Shown piece by piece: positions 1 to 8,441 of a stretch of DNA of 64,000 nt (its first letter is position 1; each line of letters begins with the position of its first letter). The notes under the pieces were generated by a model. The model worked only from the letters and a program-made list of their open reading frames with translations, had not been told where the DNA came from and did not search any database. Position numbers and translations under genes: made by a program. The DNA comes from Pukyongia sp. (GTDB lineage Bacteria > Bacteroidota > Bacteroidia > Flavobacteriales > Flavobacteriaceae), in the NCBI GenBank assembly GCA_030148705.1, contig JASBSY010000005.1, positions 1 to 64,000 on the forward strand, in the 5' to 3' direction.

Positions 1-22
1 AAGCTGGAACATAGAGAAATAG

Positions 23-64
23 CTGGATTCAATTGCTGCTGCAAAACAGCAGCAATTGGTCCAG
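23..64. repeat. Perfect 12-bp inverted repeat (hairpin)
   Basis: The arms CAATTGCTGCTG (30-41) and CAGCAGCAATTG (47-58) are perfectly complementary around a CAAAA loop. A further CTGGA/TCCAG pairing (23-27 with 60-64) extends the stem past a small internal bulge. There is no T-run on either side, so it does not look like an intrinsic terminator. No gene is visible around it. Confidence 0.7.
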
Positions 65-113
65 AGTGGGGAGGGCTTTACAAATAAAACCTCAAGTGCT
101 ACGCACTTAATAG

Positions 114-168
114 TTTTTGCGTTTCTTCAGAAGCTGGAACAAGTTCCGCTTCTTCCGAAACGCAAAAA
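114..168. repeat. Large nested inverted repeat beyond the tRNA terminator
   Basis: The outer arms TTTTTGCGTTTC (114-125) and GAAACGCAAAAA (157-168) are perfectly complementary. The interior holds a second imperfect hairpin (AGAAGCTGGAAC / GTTCCGCTTCT). The right arm overlaps the A-run of the tRNA terminator, so terminator and big hairpin would compete or act in series. The 11-mer AAGCTGGAACA inside it also occurs at 1-11. Confidence 0.6.
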
Positions 169-193
169 ACCTCTTGTTTTCACAAGAGGTTTT
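164..193 (-). terminator. Intrinsic terminator of tRNA-fMet
   Basis: Read on the minus strand, a perfect 12-bp stem (AAAACCTCTTGT / ACAAGAGGTTTT) with a 4-nt loop is followed by six T residues. It starts five bases after the tRNA 3' end, the expected place for a single-gene tRNA transcript. Confidence 0.85.
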
Positions 194-198
194 CTTTG

Positions 199-271
<73 letters not shown>

Positions 272-340
272 ATATGTCTTTTAAACTAAAAACATTGTTT
301 TAGTTCCTACTTTTTATTTCTTCTCAGAACCGGTAGGTAC

Positions 341-362
341 CCTGTCCTGAGCCTGTCGAAGG
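341..362. repeat. Short dispersed CTGAGCYTGTCGAAG repeat, copy 1
   Basis: The sequence CCTGTCCTGAGCCTGTCGAAGG contains the core CTGAGCCTGTCGAAG (347-361), which recurs 103 bp away with one mismatch. It abuts the truncated tRNA copy at 364-386. From memory, close variants of this core are scattered through many bacterial genomes as short intergenic repeats; that link was not tested here. Confidence 0.55.
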
Positions 363-449
363 ATACTGCTCTATCCCGCGATATGTGTTTATGATCAATC
401 CGAAAAAGCGTTTCGCCCAAATCAATCTCTTATTTCAAAATTCCTCGCG

Positions 450-464
450 CTGAGCTTGTCGAAG
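450..464. repeat. Short dispersed CTGAGCYTGTCGAAG repeat, copy 2
   Basis: CTGAGCTTGTCGAAG is 14/15 identical to the core of copy 1. It again sits against a fragment of the tRNA 5' end (467-477), with flanks CGCG/CG that could extend base pairing. Confidence 0.55.
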
Positions 465-483
465 CGTCCCGCGATGTGGACTG

Positions 484-513
484 CAAAGATACAAGGATTT
501 TTAATTCTAACAA
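484..513 (-). promoter_or_regulatory. Promoter for the tRNA-fMet transcript
   Basis: On the minus strand TTG (513-511), a 19-bp spacer and TATCTTTG (491-484) exactly match the Bacteroidota housekeeping promoter (TTG-N19-TAnnTTTG). The first downstream gene in this direction is the tRNA, about 210 bases away, past the two tRNA-like fragments. Confidence 0.65.
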
Positions 514-586
514 GCCGGACACCCCCTAACTTTAACAGAAAATCACAAATTTTATACCAGACATTCGGAAATGCCTAACTTTAAGT

Positions 587-2137
587 ATGAATAAAACCGT
601 ACGCAACACCCTTCTTATCGTCCTGGCCATCGCCCTGCTCTGCTTCGGAGGCCTGCTAGGCATCAATTACTTCCTCAAACAAAAGGTGGAAACCTTCGTA
701 AATAACAACCTGCCGGAACATTATAACATCACCTACTCCGACCTCTCCGTACACCTGCTTACCGGGACCATTACCTACTCAGGCCTGCAACTGAAAATTA
801 AAAATCAGGACAACGACGATATGCACACCAGCGTCCATATGGACTCCCTTATCATCGAAGATATCAGCTACCAGCGATACCTCTTCAGCAACGAAATCCT
901 TATCGAAGACATCAAACTAAAATCCCCGGTAATCCGCCACTACAAACACCTGTACCTGCGAAAACAAGACAGCAGCTCCCAAAAAGGTATGATAAAACTC
1001 GGGAAACCCCTTACCGTGGAAGAACTCAGCATCGACAACTCCACCATCCATATATTCGATAAAACTAAGGACTCCGTCTTCCTCTATGCCGAAAACCTTA
1101 CCGTGGAAATAGACGACATCCATATAGACCCCGAAACCCTGCGAAAACGCCTGCCCCTGAAATACGGCGACTACGACGCCAAAGCCGATTCCATCGCCCT
1201 GAAAGTAGGTTCCCGAGAACTCCTTAAAATCGCCGATTTCGACGTGCACGACCGCAAACTGGTGGCCCGACAACTGCAACTAAAGACCGTCATGAGCAAA
1301 CAACAACTGGACGCCAGCATAAACCGCGAACGAGACCATATAGACGTGGAAGTGGATTCAATCTCCATCGACAGCCTCGACTTCGGCTTTAAAACCCGCA
1401 AACTGTTTACCCGCGCCTCCCAGGTCTCCATCGATGGCCTGGATGCTACCATCTATCGCAACAAACTGCTGCCGGACGATCAGCGCACTAAAAAAGCCTA
1501 CGGTCAGCTACTGCGGGAACTGCCCTTTAGCATGGATGTGGACTCGGTTACCATCCGCAATACTGCCCTGGAATACCAGGAAAAGACCAAGGCCGAAAAC
1601 CCGCCCGGTACCCTGACCTTCGAGAAGATGAACGCCACCATCTATAATTTCGGGAATACCTACACCGGCGATACTAAAACCCGGGTGCTGGCAGATGCCG
1701 TGTTTATGGGCTATACCCCCATGAACGTAGACTGGAGCTTTGCCGTGCAGGATGCGAGCAACCAGTTTCTCTTTAAAGGGGATATGGAACAGCTGCAGGC
1801 CAAACAACTCAACTCTTTTACCCGCCCCAACCTCAACGTTGGTCTGGTGGGGGAAATGGATAAGGTCTATTTTACCATCTCCGGGACAGATACCGGTTCC
1901 AATATCGATATGCGTATAGACTACGAAGACTTTAAGGTGGAACTCCTAAAAGACAACGGGCGAAAGGAACGGAAGTTTATCTCCGGCCTGCTCAATATTT
2001 TCGTGGCTAAAGACAGTAAAGACGACGGCAAGAACTTCAGCGATTGTAAGGCAACGGTAACCCCCGATCGAACAAAATCCTTCTTTAATTACGTGTGGAA
2101 GAACCTGGAAGCAGCGCTGAAAGACTGTTTGATGTAA
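587..2137 (+). CDS. AsmA/DUF748-like membrane-anchored protein
   Basis: The 516-aa protein has one N-terminal membrane segment (about residues 8-30) followed by a long region rich in alternating hydrophobic and polar strands, predicted to lie in the periplasm. The early motif around 'YNITYSDLSVHLLTGTITYSGLQL' is like the start of AsmA/DUF748 proteins, which belong to the bridge-like group linked to lipid movement or outer-membrane homeostasis. No C-terminal TamB domain is visible. It is a single-gene unit meeting the next gene tail-to-tail with a 3-bp gap. Family placement rests on layout and a few motifs; the function is inferred. Confidence 0.6.
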   Translation: MNKTVRNTLLIVLAIALLCFGGLLGINYFLKQKVETFVNNNLPEHYNITYSDLSVHLLTGTITYSGLQLKIKNQDNDDMHTSVHMDSLIIEDISYQRYLFSNEILIEDIKLKSPVIRHYKHLYLRKQDSSSQKGMIKLGKPLTVEELSIDNSTIHIFDKTKDSVFLYAENLTVEIDDIHIDPETLRKRLPLKYGDYDAKADSIALKVGSRELLKIADFDVHDRKLVARQLQLKTVMSKQQLDASINRERDHIDVEVDSISIDSLDFGFKTRKLFTRASQVSIDGLDATIYRNKLLPDDQRTKKAYGQLLRELPFSMDVDSVTIRNTALEYQEKTKAENPPGTLTFEKMNATIYNFGNTYTGDTKTRVLADAVFMGYTPMNVDWSFAVQDASNQFLFKGDMEQLQAKQLNSFTRPNLNVGLVGEMDKVYFTISGTDTGSNIDMRIDYEDFKVELLKDNGRKERKFISGLLNIFVAKDSKDDGKNFSDCKATVTPDRTKSFFNYVWKNLEAALKDCLM

Positions 2138-2140
2138 CTC

Positions 2141-2497
2141 TTATCGCTCCGCAATCCAGGCAATGGCGTCCAATCGGTCTTCAGTGGAAAAACTCCTGAA
2201 GTTAATACTGGTGAACATGCCCTCCAGGGCCGCACATAACTTTATCCAGCGGCGGTCTGTAACCACCGCAATCTTATTAAAACGCTCGGCATTCTTAACC
2301 TTGAACATAATCTCGTCGATGACCGCATCCAGCGTGAACTTTTCAATATTCGAATCCTCAAGATAGAGGTTTATCTTATCGTATAGTTTTAACTTCTGAA
2401 GAATGCGCGCATGAAGTTCCAGTGACAATTCAGTATTAAAGTCTCCCTCAATAAGAAATCCCACCGTGTCGTCCGAAAAACTGAAACCAGAGAGCAT
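2141..2497 (-). CDS. SpoIIAA-like (STAS-fold) protein
   Basis: A soluble 118-aa protein with the size and pattern of the SpoIIAA-like/DUF3478 family. It has alternating strands and helices, the 'TDRRWIK' motif at about residues 80-86, and the ending 'FSTEDRLDAIAWI', typical of the C-terminal helix. These STAS-fold proteins are thought to bind partners or lipids; no enzymatic activity is known. No anti-sigma partner gene lies nearby. It is separate from the downstream AsmA-like gene, which runs the opposite way. Confidence 0.7.
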   Translation of the reverse strand: MLSGFSFSDDTVGFLIEGDFNTELSLELHARILQKLKLYDKINLYLEDSNIEKFTLDAVIDEIMFKVKNAERFNKIAVVTDRRWIKLCAALEGMFTSINFRSFSTEDRLDAIAWIAER

Positions 2498-2537
2498 CGC
2501 AAGTAATTTAATAACAGGGAGTTACTAAATATACGAA

Positions 2538-2714
2538 TTATTGCTCGATACTCACCGCCGAAAAGTAAGATAATTCACCTCCCTCAAATTCTGTTGCCAC
2601 TTCGATTGGATTGCAACACACTTCACAATCCTCTATATAGGTTTGGGAAACCGAAGGGTCCAGCAGCATGGAGATCTGCTCCCAACAGTACGGACATTGG
2701 AAGAAATGCTCCAT
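2538..2714 (-). CDS. CPXCG-type cysteine-rich protein, 58 aa
   Basis: This gene is not in the ORF track. Translation from ATG at 2714 gives a 58-aa protein starting [17 protein letters not shown], with a second cysteine cluster '[12 protein letters not shown]' (Cys7/Cys10 and Cys30/Cys33/Cys34), followed by an acidic tail and TAA at 2538. The layout matches the CPXCG family of small zinc-ribbon proteins, whose role is unknown. Its ATG overlaps the stop codon of the TolC gene (TAATG), so it is probably translationally coupled and the last gene of the efflux operon. Confidence 0.85.
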   Translation of the reverse strand: MEHFFQCPYCWEQISMLLDPSVSQTYIEDCEVCCNPIEVATEFEGGELSYFSAVSIEQ

Positions 2715-4033
2715 TAGAATTCCACGTTAAGCAGCTGCCCGGTAAGCTGCAGTACTTCGAGTTCGGCCAGCTTGGCCTCGTATTTGGCAAGATTCTTATT
2801 GGTGCGGGCATTTAGCAGGTTCAACTGTGCCTGTCGCAATTCAACCGAGGAGATCTGCCCCAGTTTATAACGCTCGTTCGAACGTTCGAAGTTATTTATG
2901 GCCGTAATAACATTCTGCTCCTGTAAGTGGAATACCTCCAGCAAATTCTCGTAATTCCCCAGCGCATTGGCAATGTCGCGCTTTACCTCCATGATGATCT
3001 GTTGCTTCTGAAGCTCCCGGTTTTCGGTATCGATACGGGCATTCTTCACCCCGGTGATCCCGCTGCCGCCGTCGAACAGGCTCCATCTTAAACTCACGCC
3101 GGCCGAAAATCCCGCACTCACATTAGATGCGAGGAAATTTGTAGCAGGAAAATTACCCTTATTCCCGCCGTAAGAGCCTGTAAGCCCCACCGTGGGCAGG
3201 TAAATCGACTTGTTCGCTTTGTAGTTGTAATCACTTATCAGGATGTTCCTTTCGGCCTGTAACAATCGAACGTTGTTCGTATCGGCTTGCCGGACAAACT
3301 GCTCCAATACCAGTGGCGAAACAAACTGTACTACGGTATCTACTCTGAAATCGCGTTCCAATTCACTATTCAACACCACCACCAGGTCGCGCTTGGTATT
3401 CCGTAGCTGCTGCCGCGTATTCATCAGGTTGATACTGTCGGTTACCAGGTCCACCTCGGCATTCAGCACATCCAGCTTGTTGTTCTGCCCGTACTCGAAG
3501 GCGTATTCGGCCCGGGTAAGGCGCCTTTTGGTAATTTCGAAGGTCTCCTCCAATACCTTTTCATTCTCGCTCAGCCTGGCGACTTCGTAATAGACCGAAA
3601 ACAGCTGTAGCACCGTGGTTTCTATGGTCTCCCGCGTTTGAAGTTCACTCAGGTTATACAATTCCTTCAACCGTTTATAGTCGTACCAGCGGCCCAGGCC
3701 GTCAAAAAGCGTATAGTTTAAATTCAAAGAGGCGTTATAGCGCGTGGTCTCGGCCCCGTCTACCGTACTCACCGTTCCGTCCTGGAAGGTGGCTTCCTGG
3801 TCTTCCAGGTTATAAGTAGCCCCGGCATTGCCGATTAGCGATGGCAGAAACCCTGAATTCAGGATACCACTGTTGTTTTCTGAGATCTCGGTATTGTTCT
3901 TTGCCACACGAATGCCGAAATTCTGTTCCAGCGTTTCCGAAATAGCTTCCTCCTTGGTAAGGAGTTCGGGTTGCTGGGCCATCATGACAGCCGTGCTGAA
4001 AAGCAGTATGATTACAATTCTAATGTTCTCCAT
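2714..4033 (-). CDS. TolC-family outer-membrane efflux protein
   Basis: The 439-aa protein starts with a signal peptide (about residues 1-19, ending VMMAQ) and then has the two-fold repeated helical-hairpin pattern of outer-membrane efflux proteins: long polar helices with many Gln, Asn and Leu, as in '[36 protein letters not shown]' style segments. It would form the trimeric outer-membrane duct for the RND pump encoded just upstream. Its start overlaps the end of the pump gene by 14 bp. It is in the usual size range for the family. Confidence 0.9.
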   Translation of the reverse strand: MENIRIVIILLFSTAVMMAQQPELLTKEEAISETLEQNFGIRVAKNNTEISENNSGILNSGFLPSLIGNAGATYNLEDQEATFQDGTVSTVDGAETTRYNASLNLNYTLFDGLGRWYDYKRLKELYNLSELQTRETIETTVLQLFSVYYEVARLSENEKVLEETFEITKRRLTRAEYAFEYGQNNKLDVLNAEVDLVTDSINLMNTRQQLRNTKRDLVVVLNSELERDFRVDTVVQFVSPLVLEQFVRQADTNNVRLLQAERNILISDYNYKANKSIYLPTVGLTGSYGGNKGNFPATNFLASNVSAGFSAGVSLRWSLFDGGSGITGVKNARIDTENRELQKQQIIMEVKRDIANALGNYENLLEVFHLQEQNVITAINNFERSNERYKLGQISSVELRQAQLNLLNARTNKNLAKYEAKLAELEVLQLTGQLLNVEF

Positions 4034-7000
4034 TTTTCTCCTTTATGGCGCGTTCCACAGATTCCTTATTCACCTTATTTCCGGTCTTCAGCCAAACCGT
4101 TCCCGTCTTCACACTGTTGGTGAAGGAGAGCAACAACGGCAATACGATCAGCGTCAATACCGTGGCAATGGCAATTCCGTAGGCAATAGAGATCGCCATG
4201 GGTTTTAGGAATTGTGCCTGCCTGCTCTTTTCCAGCAAGAGAGGTGCAATCCCTGCTATGGTGGTGAGCGATGTAAGGAAAATCGCCCTGAAGCGTACCC
4301 TCCCGGCCTCGTATAAAGCCTCATCAAACGGCATCCCCGCCTTGAGGAAGGTGTTGAACTTCCCAATAAGCACCAGGCCGTCGTTCACCATGATCCCGAT
4401 CAGGGCTATAATACCCAGAGCCGACAGTATATTGATGGGGAAATCGTGTATCCAGTGACCCCAGCCCACAGCGATAAAACTAAAGGGGATCATAAAGATG
4501 AGCAGTAGCGGCTGACTGTAGCTTCTGAAGGTAAATGCAATCACCACGTAGATCAGGAATATCACGATGGGCACCGTTGTTTTTGCCGAATTGGTTAGTT
4601 TATTGGCTTCCCGATTCTGACCTTCATACAGCACGGAAACCGTAGGATACTTCGAAAGTATCTCCGGCATTATATTGTTCTCTATGTCGAGCAGGATCTC
4701 CGTAGGACTGTCCTTGGGGTCGTCCAGATCGGCGTTCACCTGTATCTCCCGCTTACCGTTCAAATGACTGATAGACTCCTCTCCCCTTCGTATTTCGTAA
4801 CTTGCAATTTCAGAAAATGGCACCCGCTGCCCGTTGGGCGTAACGATGCGCATGTCGTCCAGGTCGTTGATCGATTCCCTGTTGGCGCGGTTGTAGCGCA
4901 CCCAGACCCTAATCTCATCCTGCCCCCTCTGGAAGCGCTGGGCCTGCAATCCGAAGAAGGCCGCCCGTACCTGTCCCATCACATCCCTTAGATTAAGCCC
5001 AAGCGCATAGGCCGTTTCATTCAGCTGTATGTTGATCTCTTTGATCCCCTGGGGGTCGGTATCGCTTACATCGGCAAGCCGAGGCATGTTTTCGAGGGCT
5101 TGTCGTAATTCGGTTTTAACCGCTTTTAATTCTTCTGTATTATTCCCAAGCAGGGATATGGATACCGGGCTTCCGCCGAAATTACCCCCCGAACCGAAGT
5201 TCAAGCGTTCCACCCCATACACCGGGCCTACCTCATCCCGTATGGCAGAGGTGATCTCGGGGGAAGAAAAGTCGCGCTCTTCACCGGGCAGCAGGTTTAC
5301 CTGCAAAGAGGCCTTGTTGTTTCCGGGGCCTACGCGCTTTATAATGTTCTCCACCACCTGCTTATTATCGGTTTGCCGGGCCGTAAAATCTTCGTTTACC
5401 CTCCAGGCCGCTGCTTCAACCATACTAATGATGGAATCGGTAAGCTGGGGGTTGGTGCCTTCGGGCATCAGCAGGTCTATGCTTACCCTGTCGCTGGCAA
5501 TGCTGGGGAAGAAGGCGGTGCGGATTATTCCGCCCATCATACTGCCCACGGTAAGTATCATCAGGGCAAGCAGGATAGAAAATGTTATAAAGCGTTGTCT
5601 TAAGGCAAAGCGAAGCACGGGACTGTATGCCTTATCCCTGAGGTAACGCATCACCCGGTCGCCCAGTTCGTTGAATTTTCTCAGCTGAAGAAAGAGCTTA
5701 TCGAGCCCCTTCTTCTTCTTCTCTTCGGCAGCCGAAACAGCCACCAGAGCCTTGGAATGTGCAATATGGGACGGCAGGATGATAAAGGCCTCGATAAGTG
5801 AAACCACCAGGGTAAAAATAACGATTACAGACACCTCCCCGAAGAACTCCCCTATCCTTCCCTCAAGGAAGAGGAAGGTAGAAAAGGCCAGCACCGTGGT
5901 GATGATTGCGGCAACAATGGGCGGCACCACTTCCATGGTTCCGTCGATTGCGGCCTGTACCCGGGATTTCCCCGATTCGTAATGTTGGTAGATATTTTCG
6001 GCTATCACGATCCCGTCGTCCACCAGTATCCCGATCACGATGATCATACCAAAAAGCGATAGCACATTGATGGTAACGTTAAACTGGGCCGCAAAAATAA
6101 ACATCCCCAGGAAGGCGATGGGTAAACCAAAGGCCACCCAGAAAGCAAGGCGGGTGTTCAGGAAAAAGGAAAGGAACAATAATACCAGGAAAATCCCCAT
6201 GGCTCCGTTCTCAAGTAATAGTTGCGTTCGCTGCTGCAGGCTAATGGACGAATCGCTAACCACATCGATCTTTACCCCTGAATATTTTTTGTTGAATTCC
6301 TTGATATAGGCATTCACCTGTTCGGCCGTGTTGATTAGGTCTTCGTTATTGGTATTAGTAATCTCGATATTCACTGCCACGTTGCCGTTAAAATAAGAGG
6401 CGTTGGGCGTTTCCGAAAAGCGGTCGCGCACACTGGCAACATCCTGCAACCTTACCACGGTTCCGTCATCCCGCGAACGCACCACCAGGTTGTTTAGTTC
6501 GTCCCCGTAATAGGAACGGTTGTTGGCCCGAATTAGATAATCTTCGGCGTCGGTTTTGATATTTCCGCCGGTGGTAAGGATATTGGCCTGGGCAACTGCG
6601 TTGGCCACTTCCGTAAAGGTCAGGTTATAGGCCAACAGGTCGTTTTCGCGCACTGCTATTTCTATTTCCTCCTCCGGATAACCCGAAACATTGATCTGGG
6701 AGATCCCCTCCATAGCCCTGAGGTCGTTCTCCACCATCCGGCCAATCTGCTTTAGCGCATCCAGCTGAATGTCGTCCCCGCTAATGGCAAAATCGATGGT
6801 CTGCCTTACCCGTTCCTGCTTGGCTACCACCAGCGGTTCCATGCCGGTTGGAAAGTTGGGTACGCGGTCTACCGCATTTTTTACTTCGGAAAGCATGGCA
6901 TCGATGTCTTCATCGGCATCGATCTCCACGGTGATACTTCCCCCGTTCTCTCTCGAAACTGATGTAACGCGTTCTACCCCTATCAGGCCTTTCAGGTTGT

Positions 7001-7208
7001 CTTCTATCTTCAGCACCACCCCTTCTTCGATCTCCTGTGGCGCGGCGCCCGGATATGCGATATTGATGGAAATGATCTCGGCTTCCAGTAAGGGAAAGAA
7101 GGATGATTTCAGTTTTAGAATTCCTATTACCCCGAAGATGAGGAAAGCCAGGATTACCACATTAACGGCAACCTCATACCGAATGAAATATGTAATGATC
7201 TTTCGCAT
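4020..7208 (-). CDS. RND efflux pump, inner-membrane subunit
   Basis: A 1062-aa AcrB/MexB-type transporter. One membrane segment near residues 13-32 is followed by a periplasmic domain, a six-helix membrane block around 335-500, then a second periplasmic domain and a second block, the normal duplicated RND layout. The proton-relay acidic pair is present in 'GILVDDGIVIAEN' (Asp397-Asp398). The gene starts directly after the membrane fusion protein stop (TAAATG). Its sequence looks like the hydrophobe/amphiphile class rather than the heavy-metal class, but the substrate cannot be told from sequence. Confidence 0.93.
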   Translation of the reverse strand: MRKIITYFIRYEVAVNVVILAFLIFGVIGILKLKSSFFPLLEAEIISINIAYPGAAPQEIEEGVVLKIEDNLKGLIGVERVTSVSRENGGSITVEIDADEDIDAMLSEVKNAVDRVPNFPTGMEPLVVAKQERVRQTIDFAISGDDIQLDALKQIGRMVENDLRAMEGISQINVSGYPEEEIEIAVRENDLLAYNLTFTEVANAVAQANILTTGGNIKTDAEDYLIRANNRSYYGDELNNLVVRSRDDGTVVRLQDVASVRDRFSETPNASYFNGNVAVNIEITNTNNEDLINTAEQVNAYIKEFNKKYSGVKIDVVSDSSISLQQRTQLLLENGAMGIFLVLLFLSFFLNTRLAFWVAFGLPIAFLGMFIFAAQFNVTINVLSLFGMIIVIGILVDDGIVIAENIYQHYESGKSRVQAAIDGTMEVVPPIVAAIITTVLAFSTFLFLEGRIGEFFGEVSVIVIFTLVVSLIEAFIILPSHIAHSKALVAVSAAEEKKKKGLDKLFLQLRKFNELGDRVMRYLRDKAYSPVLRFALRQRFITFSILLALMILTVGSMMGGIIRTAFFPSIASDRVSIDLLMPEGTNPQLTDSIISMVEAAAWRVNEDFTARQTDNKQVVENIIKRVGPGNNKASLQVNLLPGEERDFSSPEITSAIRDEVGPVYGVERLNFGSGGNFGGSPVSISLLGNNTEELKAVKTELRQALENMPRLADVSDTDPQGIKEINIQLNETAYALGLNLRDVMGQVRAAFFGLQAQRFQRGQDEIRVWVRYNRANRESINDLDDMRIVTPNGQRVPFSEIASYEIRRGEESISHLNGKREIQVNADLDDPKDSPTEILLDIENNIMPEILSKYPTVSVLYEGQNREANKLTNSAKTTVPIVIFLIYVVIAFTFRSYSQPLLLIFMIPFSFIAVGWGHWIHDFPINILSALGIIALIGIMVNDGLVLIGKFNTFLKAGMPFDEALYEAGRVRFRAIFLTSLTTIAGIAPLLLEKSRQAQFLKPMAISIAYGIAIATVLTLIVLPLLLSFTNSVKTGTVWLKTGNKVNKESVERAIKEKNGEH

Positions 7209-8360
7209 TTACTCAGTCGTATTTAGCGATTGCTCTGTCGTTGGTACGGGAGCATCCTGCTCCACCTTTATAAGCATCCCCACATAGGCTCCGGGGATGG
7301 GCCTGGAGAGTATCCTAGTCCCATCGGGAATGCCTTTTACTATAACCTGCTTGGGTGAAAAATACACGGGGTCTATCTCCATGATGTCCAGGATGCTGTC
7401 TTTTACGTAATAGATCTTGGATTCGTCGACGAGCAACTTGCGCGATATTTCGTATGAATTCTCAATCTCGCGAGCCTCGAGCTCGGCTTCCAGATACATC
7501 CCTTCCTTCAGCCCATCCTCATTTACTTCCACATACACCTTGATGGTCTGCGTAGCCTGATCGATCTTCCCGTTGATACGCGACACGGTCCCGCTAAAGG
7601 TCTCGTCCGAATTCAGGGTAGAAAGTTCCACCTTCTCACCTATTTGCAAAAGGTCGCTGAAATTCTTTTGTATAGCCAATTCCACTTCGAAGACCGAAGT
7701 ATCGATATATTCGCCAAGTTGCTGCCCGGGCCTTACCAAAGTTCCTTCTGTGACCAGAGCTTCGGTGAGAATGCCGTTAAAAGGGGCCGTAATGGTGTAT
7801 TTACCCAGGCGTTGCTCCAGGTTCTTCAGATTGTAATAGGCCGTATACACTCCGCGGCCCGTGATAAAATACTTCACGTTCTCCGAACCCACTTCCGGTA
7901 AGGGCGGGGTGGATTTATTCAGGTCGAAATTATTGAGGTACTGCTGCCAGACCGGGAAGGCTTCCTGGTAATCAAGCCTGAGATCGGGCATTAAGGAGGT
8001 GATAAGATTGTAAAAGTCGCTTTTTGCAGCCTGTAAAGACGCATAGAACTCGGCGGCATTGATCCGGATAAGCGTTTCTCCCCTGCGGTATTCCTGCCCT
8101 GTTTTAAACGGGTGAGCACTGTACTGAAACACCCCCTGAACCTCTGCAAACAGTTCCAGCCGGTTCTTGGCAGTCAACACGCCATTGGTAGGAATGATTA
8201 CCGGTACGGTTTTGTTGGTAACGGTTTCGGCAAAGACAGTCTTAATGATTTTTTGGGCCGGAGGCTGCTCTTTTGTGTTGTTGTCAATAATCCATTTTGC
8301 GGTAAAAAAGGCAGCCAGGATCACGACGATCCCGATAAAGAATAGAATTAATTTGCGCAC
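7209..8360 (-). CDS. RND efflux membrane fusion protein
   Basis: The 383-aa periplasmic adaptor has an N-terminal membrane anchor (about residues 4-23), a lipoyl/barrel-sandwich half ('ELFAEVQGVFQYSAHPFKTGQEYRRGETLIRIN'), a helical hairpin, the returning half ('LGKYTITAPFNGILTEALVTEGTLVRPGQQL'), and a beta-barrel domain with 'SRINGKIDQATQTIKVYVEV'. It links the inner-membrane pump to TolC. The start codon is GTG. As first gene of a four-gene operon (adaptor, pump, TolC, CPXCG protein), it is preceded by a good -7 element. Confidence 0.9.
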   Translation of the reverse strand: MRKLILFFIGIVVILAAFFTAKWIIDNNTKEQPPAQKIIKTVFAETVTNKTVPVIIPTNGVLTAKNRLELFAEVQGVFQYSAHPFKTGQEYRRGETLIRINAAEFYASLQAAKSDFYNLITSLMPDLRLDYQEAFPVWQQYLNNFDLNKSTPPLPEVGSENVKYFITGRGVYTAYYNLKNLEQRLGKYTITAPFNGILTEALVTEGTLVRPGQQLGEYIDTSVFEVELAIQKNFSDLLQIGEKVELSTLNSDETFSGTVSRINGKIDQATQTIKVYVEVNEDGLKEGMYLEAELEAREIENSYEISRKLLVDESKIYYVKDSILDIMEIDPVYFSPKQVIVKGIPDGTRILSRPIPGAYVGMLIKVEQDAPVPTTEQSLNTTE

Positions 8361-8386
8361 TATGAAGGGTTAAAGGTTGAATAGGT

Positions 8387-8394
8387 CAAAAATA
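8387..8394 (-). promoter_or_regulatory. -7 element of the RND efflux operon
   Basis: Minus-strand TATTTTTG fits TAnnTTTG and lies 27 bases before the GTG start of the adaptor gene. A TTG lies 15 bp upstream (412-410 region of 84xx), a spacing shorter than the usual 19, so the -33 part is uncertain. Confidence 0.45.
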
Positions 8395-8441
8395 CTATGC
8401 CCTCAATCACAAATCGTTAAAACTATCTTAAAAAAATGATT

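Larger units (their letters stand above)
272..483 (-). other. Long tRNA leader with two partial tRNA 5'-end copies
   Basis: Between the likely promoter (484-513) and the tRNA lie no genes, but the start of the tRNA is repeated. Bases 364-386 match 255-277 exactly over 23 bp (tRNA 5' leader plus the first 17 tRNA bases). Bases 467-477 hold a shorter copy (TCCCGCGATGT). Each copy ends directly at a short dispersed repeat. An AT-rich hairpin (AACTAAAAAC/GTTTTAGTT, about 284-306) lies between the intact tRNA and the first copy. The gene-free stretch continues to 586; beyond the promoter I see nothing else. Confidence 0.7.

Noticed and set aside
5029-5646. 205-aa plus-strand ORF inside the RND pump gene
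   Set aside because: It is antisense to a conserved domain with clear motifs; composition is that of a reverse-frame shadow.
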